A stretch of 64,000 bases of DNA from Neoceratodus forsteri. Its lineage: Eukaryota; Chordata; Ceratodontiformes; Ceratodontidae. The notes under the pieces are model-generated. The model ran no database searches. It was not told where the DNA came from and worked only from the letters and a program-made list of their open reading frames with translations. The position numbers and the translations under genes were made by a program. Shown one piece after another: positions 57,703 to 64,000 of the stretch (position 1 is its first letter; each line of letters begins with the position of its first letter). The stretch lies in contig CM057456.1 in NCBI GenBank assembly GCA_016271365.2, forward strand, positions 1,391,981,501-1,392,045,500, given 5' to 3'.

Positions 57703-58777
57703 TCTTATAACATGGGAAATGTTTTTAGAGGTTTACCTAAAGAAACAGTTAAATAAAGCCCTGTGAACATGCAACTGTGGGTGTATCAGGGATTATTCAT
57801 TGGACAGTTGACCTGTTTGGACAAACCAGAAGACAGTGTTTTCAGAACCCATGTTATAATATATTATATTATAGGGGCGCAGTAGTGCCCCTATAGTTAG
57901 GGTTGAGTAGCCTGTTCAGTGTTAAACCCGTAACTTTGCACATTAATATCTTTGGCACTATTTGATGAAATGAGCTGACATTTTGTATGTATTGACTAGG
58001 AGGCAAGGTCTTGATCTGTGGAAATTGTTGTGGCAGCAGCTTGTGTGGTTTCTGAGATCCACGTGTCATTTTTTGTAAATGTCTAAATTTTTTTCTATAC
58101 TTAACGTTTTTTTTTTTTAGCTGTCCCCTATAGCCTACATGGAATGGAATTTTTATCCCAAACTTGCAGGGGGCATGTGTCATGTTCTAAGGTAGTGCCT
58201 TTGACAGGTCTGGTGAAAAAATATTAAAGGGTTCCCAAGTTATAAGGCTCTAAAATGTAGTGGTTTCCAACCTGCGCATGCACAGTAGTGTTTCTGAGAT
58301 AATGTGATGCCATAAATGCGTGCTTTTGATTTTGCGTCACTTGCATGGCAGGGCACCAAACATTTTTGTGCCACGCCAACCGCCATCTTGTTGATTTTTC
58401 CACGAACCAACAAATGTGGAAAACACATGAAAGTGCTGAGATTTTAAAAAACGAACATCAGAACCTAGCTAAACTGGCTGTTTAGCTAGATTCTAATGTT
58501 TGCTTCTGAATATAATGGCAACAAATGCCTTTTCTTGGCACCCAAAATTCCAGGTGCCCAGCTTAACAAGAAGCACATTTCCCCCGCATTCTCTGTATGA
58601 GAACAGCGAGAATTTCTTGACTTCTGCAGCCGCGGCTGAACCCGTGCTGCCTGCTGCAGTCGAGCTGTGAGCTGCCATTTCCCTGGTGTTTGGTGGTACA
58701 ACCCCCCCCCCCACACTCCACACAATGTGTGATGTTGCCCTGGTGTCTAGTGGTACCCCCACCAGCCGGTCGCTGTC

Positions 58778-59080
58778 CCACTATTAATATGCCGTCTTTC
58801 GGATGAGACATTAAACCGAGGTCCCATCTGCCTGGATTGGTGGTAGTTCAGATGGATGTTAAAGATCCCATGGCACTTATCGAAAAGAGTAGGGGAATTT
58901 CCCCGGTGTCCTGGCCAAATTTCTCTCATTCACTAAAAATACCACCAACAGCTTAATCTGGTTCAAGGTCAGTTGGCATTCATCTGTATCCCCCTCCCCC
59001 GGGTCGTGCCTGAAAATAGGCAGGATTTGTCTAGTGCACTTACCCGGTCAACAAAAGCTAAATAAATAAAATAAAATAAA
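58778..59080 (+). mobile_element. SINE family S2-related segment nested in array
   Basis: CGGATGAGACATTAAACCGA, GGTCCCATCTGCC, AAAGATCCCATGGCACTTAT, AGAGTAGGGGAATTTCCCCG and GTGTCCTGGCCAAATTTC match the body of the SINE at 21390-21756. It ends in AAATAAATAAAATAAAATAA. The tRNA head is not visible. Confidence 0.6.
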
Positions 59081-59215
59081 TATGTTTCCCTGGTCTCTAG
59101 TGGCACCCGCTGATCATCGTCTCCATAAATAAATTAAATGTTCCCTGGTGTCTAGTGGCATTCCCCACCTGCCGATCGCTGTTCCCGATTTCTCTGGTGT
59201 CTAGTGGCACACCCT

Positions 59216-59216
<1 letters not shown>

Positions 59217-59252
<36 letters not shown>
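59217..59252. repeat. (CA)n microsatellite
   Basis: Uninterrupted CA dinucleotides inside the array. Confidence 0.95.
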
Positions 59253-59719
59253 AATTACTATCCCTGTTATCATATTGTTTATTCCCTGGTGTCTAGTGGC
59301 ACCCCTCACCCGCCAATCACTAGCCCCATTAACAATGTATATATTCCCTGGTGTCTAATGGCAGCCCCCACCCTACCCCATTTCAGGCACAACCTGAAAT
59401 GAAGAAAATGGTCCCGCAATGTTTTTGTTTTTTTGTGCAAACCTGTAAAAAAAGGAAACGGTCCCTCGCCAATCAGCTCCCCAACTACTCCCATCTCTCA
59501 CTCAGCACCCACCACCCTACACCCTCCAGTACACCCCCACACAGCCTCACTCACTTGAACAGGTCTCAGGTTCAAGACCCACTCTTCAATCGAAGACACG
59601 TCTTGCTGCTGGAACTGCGACTGCAATATGAGAAACTAAGGTAAATGCGGTTCAATGTATTTCAATGGGGGTTTCAGCTTTTATGCATAACTTAGCCATT
59701 ATTTGACATCTTGACCCCA

Positions 59720-59893
59720 ACTTTTCAACATGGCCTTTTGGTGGCTCATGAACAATATGATTGTCATTACGCAACTCCTGCCCAAAAGGTGATTTCGCAG
59801 TCGCTTGTCGAATTCACCTTTTGGGCAGGATTTGAAAATTTGTCCTGCCCTTATCCATGAGTTGTGGTCATAAGAAGGTTATGTTGAAATTCT
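59720..59893. repeat. palindromic hairpin
   Basis: TTCAACATGGCCTTTTG and TCATGAACAATA on the left pair loosely with TCCATGAGTTGTGG and AAGAAGGTTATGTTGAA. The strong inner stem is CCTGCCCAAAAGGTGA / TTCACCTTTTGGGCAGG. It shares words with 39916-40127. Confidence 0.75.
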
Positions 59894-59982
59894 ACGGTCA
59901 AAATATGTAAAAATGACAAAATTATGACCATCTGTTGCAATTTTGCTACGCACAGTCATAACTTTGGAAATGTTAGATATTC

Positions 59983-60190
59983 TGACCCTAGATTTTCAAC
60001 ATAGCATTCTTATAACCCCACCCCCATATCTCATGGCTGTCATTTTTTCAAATCCTTGCCAAAATGTGTTTTCGCACCTGTGCACTGAATGGCATTGCAG
60101 TTGCGCAGAATTACGTTTTGGCTAGGATTCGAAAATTTTCTGTACCGGCTACATGAGGTGGGGTAACAAGATGGCTATGCTGACAGTTTG
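59983..60190. repeat. palindromic hairpin, imperfect
   Basis: TTCAACATAGCATTCTTATAACCCCACCCC pairs with GGGGTAACAAGATGGCTATG in the outer stem. CCTTGCCAAAATGTG pairs with TACGTTTTGGCTAGG in the inner stem. CTGCGC-type words as in 39420 and 39740. Confidence 0.65.
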
Positions 60191-60360
60191 GTCTCTGTTC
60201 TCCTATAAATGGAAGCGCAGGGCCCAGAGGGTCTTATGCTCCCCAGCTACCTACATACAGTATTTGCATCTATGGAGGGATGGGAGCACAGAGCCTGGAG
60301 GACCATGCGCTCCCACAGGCAAATAGAGATACAATTATACTGTCTCAAAAAGTAAGGAAA

Positions 60361-60708
60361 TAAATTGCAAAACAACTTCATTAATGCTCTAGTTAGGGTT
60401 AAAGTGACAAAAGTAGGGAAATATGACATTAGGGTTTTCAACCCCAACACCCCACCCCCACTGGCATCGGTGGGGGTGCCTTGGGGTCGTCAGCCCTAAT
60501 GCTCACTCCATTCTTCTGTACTGTAGATCTCAGCTTGTTTACTTATGGAATGGAGTGAGCGTTAGAGCTAACGACCTCAAGGCACACCCCAACGCCTCTT
60601 GGTGTGTGCAGGGTGAGGGTGAGGTGTTAGGGCTGGAATAGGGTCACATTTCCCTACTTTTGTCACAGTAACACTAACTAGAACATTAATGAGGTTTTTT
60701 GCAATTTA
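60361..60708. mobile_element. 348-bp foldback MITE
   Basis: TAAATTGCAAAACAACTTCA, TTAATG..CTAGTTAGGGTTAAA and GTGACAAAAGTAGGGAAATA pair with TTTCCCTACTTTTGTCACAG through GCAATTTA. Inner stems: GGGTTTTCAACCCCAACACC and GGGGGTGCCTTGGGGTCGT with ACGACCTCAAGGCACACCCC. The apex is CTCACTCCATTC / GAATGGAGTGAG. Non-coding. Confidence 0.88.
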
Positions 60709-60722
60709 TGTAGAATAATGTT

Positions 60723-60864
60723 TGGGCAACCATCCACAATAAGATTTTGTTTCCATCAAGGTGTGAGATGACATTATAGACCTCAAAAGCGAAGCGTGAG
60801 AGGTCTCTATAATGTCACATAAACCCAAGATGGAAATACTAGTCTAGTGGTGGATGGTTGCCCA
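60723..60864. mobile_element. 142-bp palindromic MITE, adjacent
   Basis: Perfect 15-bp terminal pair TGGGCAACCATCCAC / GTGGATGGTTGCCCA. Inner stem GACATTATAGACCTC / GAGGTCTCTATAATGTC with loop AAAAGCGAAGCGTGA. Only 14 bp from the previous element. Confidence 0.88.
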
Positions 60865-61031
60865 TAGATTATTTCATATGTGTATGTTTTCATTTATTTG
60901 CTGTACTCTTCTTTCTAATGCTTGTCTTGAACTTCTGACAACTATAAAACAGAAATGGACAAAAGAAAGTAATTTAGATCTAGCAGATAAAGAATGAGCG
61001 GTGATCTTTAACTCGGCCATAAAAAGCACGT

Positions 61032-61264
61032 GTTCTAGGAGCGTGGATGTGTTGTTCAATCCACACTGTCTGGCAGGTTCCTTGCCGCTTTAAGATGGGC
61101 CGGAAGGTCTTCAAGCTGGCTTCTCCCACCCATCCGTGTGGTAAAACCCTTGGCTCCGCCTCATGACGCCAGATCTTCCTTACTGCTTGGAAGCTCAAGG
61201 TTCCCTCCTTAGTGCTCTTGCATCTTTAGGCCTGGATCCTAAACCTTTGGTTTTACCGAAAATC
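61032..61264 (+). repeat. left ITR of compact DIRS-like element
   Basis: GTTCTAGGAGCGTGGATG through GGTTTTACCGAAAATC, nearly identical to the complement of 62478-62707. It includes GCGTCATG/CATGACGCCAGATC, AAGCTCAGGTTCCCTCC-type and TTAAGATGGGCC blocks. Confidence 0.88.
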
Positions 61265-61312
61265 AGCTTAAAAATTATGAGACTTAAGTCTTCTCCTTCC
61301 TTCACGGCTGCA

Positions 61313-62320
61313 ATGGATTCAAAATCTACTCCTGGCTTCCATTGGCGACCTTGCGGTCAGAAGTTGTCTCAGACCGACCTGCACACCACGTGCGTCTACT
61401 GCCTGGGGCTTGCCCATGATCCGCAGGCCTGCGATTTTTGCAAGTCCTTTTTGGCTTTGGTTCTTGAAGACTGTGCTGCCTGTCTACAACTGGGGCACCC
61501 CGAAAAACGGTTTCCGCCAGTGAAGTCGAAGGAGGCCCATTGGGCAATGTCCATGGCTACGGGCTCTGCAGAGCAGCTGGAGCAGTTAATCACCCTCAAG
61601 GAGGAGGCAGCCCAGGCTGCGTCTTCATCTTCCTCGGCATCTGCATTTATCCCACTCTCCTTGGCCTCCTCCTATACTGCTTCCTTTAAGGAGCTTTATC
61701 AGTCCCTCTCCATCAAGGGAGAGGGGCCCTCAGGGACTCACTTCAGTCAGTCAAAGAAAAAGGAACTGAAAGGTAAGTCCCACCGTCGACGTTCGTGGGA
61801 GCGGGAGAGATCTCGCTCCCCGGAGCATCTCTTGTCGACTTCAGTCGAGATTGCAGCTAAGGCCGCTGGCTTTTCGGTGTCCCCATCAGGTCAGCAGGCC
61901 GAGACACCCATCGATGCAGTCGAGATTTTTCTCAACCCATTGGACGGGTTGTCGACTAAAGAAGCCAATAATCTTCTTTCACCAGTACCCCTGGTGGTTA
62001 CTGAGGACTTGCCTTGGCCTCCCGAGCTGAAGTCCCTGGTCAAGGACCCTGAACGGGGGGATGAGCGGGTTTCCCCTGCCCCCTCTTCTACCCACCATCG
62101 GCGTCCCCGACGGTCTCGGTCTTACTCCGTGTCGGGTAAGTCCCTCCGACATCGGCGGTCTCAGTCCCGACATCACGGAAAGTGGCGCCGCCGCTCTTCC
62201 TCACCATCCTCTTCGGATAGGCTGCGGCACAAGTTGCGTCGGTGCTATGAGGATATGATGTGGCAGCAGCTCTTATTGGCCGGCAACAAGCCGACTCCAT
62301 CACCTTCCCCAGGCAATTAA
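61313..62320 (+). CDS. DIRS gag-like protein with CCHC knuckle, intact ORF (335 aa)
   Basis: The frame is open from 61163, but the first 150 bp overlap the ITR. ATG 61313 (MDSKSTPGFHWRPC) sits just past it, as in the other DIRS copy; ATG 61277 is an alternative. CVYCLGLAHDPQACDFC (about 61395) has C-x2-C-x4-H-x4-C-x2-C spacing, the same as the 22-kb copy. A Ser/Ala-rich stretch follows, then a basic Arg/Ser region (KSHRRRSWERERSRSPEHLL) and a C-terminal Arg/Ser-rich tail. Probably an RNA-binding capsid-like protein. It ends at TAA 62318-62320 without the conserved gag C-terminal block (RRHSWLR type), consistent with an internal deletion joining gag to the right ITR. No lesions seen. Confidence 0.72.
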   Translation: MDSKSTPGFHWRPCGQKLSQTDLHTTCVYCLGLAHDPQACDFCKSFLALVLEDCAACLQLGHPEKRFPPVKSKEAHWAMSMATGSAEQLEQLITLKEEAAQAASSSSSASAFIPLSLASSYTASFKELYQSLSIKGEGPSGTHFSQSKKKELKGKSHRRRSWERERSRSPEHLLSTSVEIAAKAAGFSVSPSGQQAETPIDAVEIFLNPLDGLSTKEANNLLSPVPLVVTEDLPWPPELKSLVKDPERGDERVSPAPSSTHHRRPRRSRSYSVSGKSLRHRRSQSRHHGKWRRRSSSPSSSDRLRHKLRRCYEDMMWQQLLLAGNKPTPSPSPGN

Positions 62321-62477
62321 GTGGCTGTCACCCGAATGCCCGAAGCAACCTCTCGCCATCAGCTCCTTGGCCAAGGAGCCAACTCCGGCACTGATTGCTT
62401 AGCCGAAACCGGCTGCTCCACGCATTGTGGTGGAATCACCGCCCCCACAACTGAAGACTGGGGCCCTGACCAAAGAC

Positions 62478-62707
62478 GATTTTCGGTAAAACTGAAGGTT
62501 TAGGATCCAGACCTAAAGACGCAAGAGCGCTAAGGAGGGAACCTGAGCTTCCAAGCAGTAAGGAAGATCTGGCGTCATGGAGTGGAGCCAAGGGTTTTAC
62601 CACCCAGGTGGGTGGGAGGAGCCAGCTTGAAGACTTTCTGGCCCATCTTAAAGCAGCAAGGAACCTGCCAGACAGTGTGGATGAACAACATATACCACTC
62701 CTAGAAC
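62478..62707 (-). repeat. right ITR of compact DIRS-like element
   Basis: GATTTTCGGTAAAACTGAAG through ACCACTCCTAGAAC, complement of the left ITR. Confidence 0.88.
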
Positions 62708-62989
62708 TCCTGTTACAGGTGAGTAACCTGTATTTCTCCCTTGTGCCAGGAATTTGCATGGAAGATCAAAATATGTTTCTTTTATACACCAGCTGTTCAA
62801 GGAAAATGGACTGTGCCGACTTCCCAAGCATGTTGGAGAAAATGCAGAGCAATCTGTGCACACCATTTTCATATTTTTGAGGAGAGTCCATCTCTCACAA
62901 GCTACTAGCAGCAGATTGTTGCTGTGCTACAAAATTTTGTTTTCTGTTGATATGTACAAATCAATAGTTCACATACCATTCCAAGTCTT

Positions 62990-63475
62990 CCACCAACAGG
63001 AGCTGAAGGTCCAGACAAATTGTATTTACGGAATATCCTGGTGACTGCAACACATAAGACCATAACCCGAAAGTGGCTTCAAGAAGAGCTACCAACATAA
63101 CGGTGCGGAGGACATTATCCAGGAAAAGCAATACATGGAAGAGTTTACATACAAAATAAATAATAGACTTCCGAGTTTTGTGAGGAGATGGGCACACTGG
63201 ACACTACATAGGGACACCCCACAGCTCTCACACACTCAACCAGAACTAACTCCAGCTGAACCGGTAATGGAGGGGTGAAGGGTAATTTTTGCCTAATCCC
63301 CTTCAGTGCATTTAAGGAATCACTCTTCTGTGCCCCAGTGGATAGCTGTGTCAGAACTATCTGAGAAAGATCTGTAAACTGTATAAGGAATGTACTGTTA
63401 CAATAATTGTTGACCCTCAAAATGTACAATGTATTTTATACCCAAACTGTTCGGTAAAGATGAATTAAAAAAAAA
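62990..63475 (+). mobile_element. 5'-truncated L1/Tx1-type LINE 3' end
   Basis: A fragment reads TATHKTITRKWLQEELPT, like L1-type ORF2 C-termini (compare AALKCLTTHWLKGESPTLLE at 18.1 kb). The 3' UTR ends GTAAAGATGAATT plus an A-run (63464-63477), parallel to AAAGATGAGTTG plus A-run at 18820. The 5' truncation point is uncertain (62880-63010). Confidence 0.7.
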
Positions 63476-64000
63476 AAACATTCACAAATCTGGACTGTCT
63501 TGTACGGTATGGGCTGCACGCCCATTGGCTCTTGCTCTGCACCAATGGGCATGCAGCTCTACCGGGCAGTCAGTTAGCGGCAAGCGGGTGGGATGCTGCT
63601 GGCTGCCGGGGAGCGGGGTGGTGGGGCTTCATGGGTGGGTGGGGTGGGGACACTAGGCACCAGGGATGTGTTGGAGGTGTTTACTGCATACATCCATGAG
63701 CAGGAGTTGGGTCCACTGGACCACCAGGGCTATGTTGGGGTTACTGCTTACATCCCGCAGAACGAGTTCGGGTCCACTGGACCACCAGGGCTATGTTCGG
63801 AGGAGGGGTTGTATTTACACTGATACAGCCCTAATCAGGCTTTTCGGTCCACTGGACCACCAGGGATGTATTTGGGGTTGTTTTAAACTAATGCAGCCCG
63901 CGGTTGGGCTGGTGGGGGAGGGACATTTCTGCTGTTGCCCGCGATCGGGCCAGTGGGGGGTGGTGGTGGGGATTTTCACTCTTTGCCCACGATCGGGCTG
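63476..64000. repeat. start of GC-rich repeat core (runs off window)
   Basis: GGTCCACTGGACCACCAGGG at about 63708, 63769 and 63847, with spacing of about 60-80 bp. GCCCGCGATCGGGC-type units lie near 63937 and 63984. ACACTAGGCACCAGGG lies at 63650. All three words also occur in the foldback element at 33.0-34.4 kb. A short hairpin GCACGCCCATTGGCTC / CCAATGGGCATGCAGC lies at 63513-63560. Probably a second copy entering the window edge. Confidence 0.65.

Larger units (their letters stand above)
58686..59361. repeat. TGGTGTCTAGTGGCA unit array
   Basis: Copies near 58691, 58740, 59091, 59144, 59195, 59286 and 59348, mostly preceded by TTCCC or TCTC and followed by CCCC-rich spacers with CGATCGCTGT-type words. 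Spacing is about 50-90 bp outside the nested SINE. The same word occurs at 33695 and, in complement (ACACTAGGCACCAGGG), at 63650. Confidence 0.8.
57869..60200. mobile_element. large non-coding foldback-type element (boundaries approximate)
   Basis: Left end GGGGCGCAGTAGTGCCCCTA then TAGTTAGGGTT. The next segment (58440-58570) shares words with 3786-3900. The centre (58680-59360) repeats TGGTGTCTAGTGGCA. After a segment related in complement to 40140-40330 (TATGAGAAACTAAGGTAAAT), two hairpins follow (59720-59893, 59983-60190). No transposase ORF. A SINE-like segment is nested at 58778-59080. Confidence 0.5.
61032..62736 (+). mobile_element. compact DIRS-like element with gag-like ORF only
   Basis: Inverted terminal repeats 61032-61264 and 62478-62707 match over about 230 bp with few differences. 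A right-hand extension (GTTACAGGTGAGTAACC, to about 62736) resembles the right extension of the full DIRS at 27.8 kb. The interior, about 1.2 kb, contains one open gag-like frame and no RT, RNase H, recombinase or recognisable internal complementary region. It reads as an internally deleted, non-autonomous DIRS derivative of a family distinct from 21.8-27.8 kb. Confidence 0.82.

Noticed and set aside
57869..60200. Autonomous DNA transposon
   Set aside because: No transposase-like frame or DDE motif found; boundaries also uncertain, so kept only as a non-coding foldback-type element.

Overview
This is vertebrate genomic DNA: a stretch of one gene whose introns are almost entirely transposable elements. 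The only host gene I can support is an axonemal dynein heavy chain, read on the + strand. Three clean exons (10843-10920, 35455-35587, 50727-50854) encode consecutive parts of AAA2, from the P-loop to just after Walker B. They are separated by introns of about 24.5 kb and 15.1 kb. The residues fit the outer-arm beta-type group (DNAH9/DNAH11/DNAH17), with DNAH11 the best match by recall. Very large TE-filled introns, abundant CR1 LINEs, several DIRS elements, a Penelope-like element, an L1/Tx1-type LINE and many palindromic MITEs suggest a large-genome tetrapod, most plausibly an amphibian (caecilian- or salamander-like). That placement is inference.

Layout. 0-10 kb: MIR-like SINE, tandem repeat, a young roughly 620-bp SINE with a perfect 15-bp target-site duplication (TSD), palindromic elements, then a long minus-strand CR1 split by another LINE. 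10.8 kb: dynein exon. 12.4-18.8 kb: near-full-length but decayed L1/Tx1-type LINE. 19.7-21.2 kb: CR1. 21.76-27.83 kb: structurally complete DIRS retrotransposon (inverted terminal repeats, internal complementary region, gag, RT/RNase H, tyrosine recombinase) inserted in a SINE with no TSD. 29.0-32.3 kb: decayed DIRS gag. 32.98-34.42 kb: foldback element carrying inverted arrays of a GATCGC-centred unit. 35.5 kb: dynein exon. 36-39 kb: CR1 with nested SINE and other insert. 39.2-40.8 kb: tandem and palindromic repeats with a GC-rich core. 41.3-46.9 kb: DIRS relic with a nested LINE. 46.9-49.5 kb: CR1 with a foldback MITE. 50.7 kb: dynein exon. 51.7-57.1 kb: CR1 hosting a Penelope-like element with an exact 15-bp TSD, itself hosting a SINE. 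57.5-60.9 kb: palindromic and foldback elements. 61.03-62.74 kb: compact DIRS-like element with only an intact gag-like ORF. 63.0-63.5 kb: L1-type 3' end. 63.5-64.0 kb: start of another GC-rich repeat core.

Nothing indicates host genes acting together; the biology is dynein exons surrounded by several mobilisation systems: target-primed LINEs and their SINEs, tyrosine-recombinase DIRS, a GIY-YIG Penelope element with hammerhead-like motifs, and palindromic DNA elements. TE family names rest on motifs and repeat structure seen here; no database search was possible.
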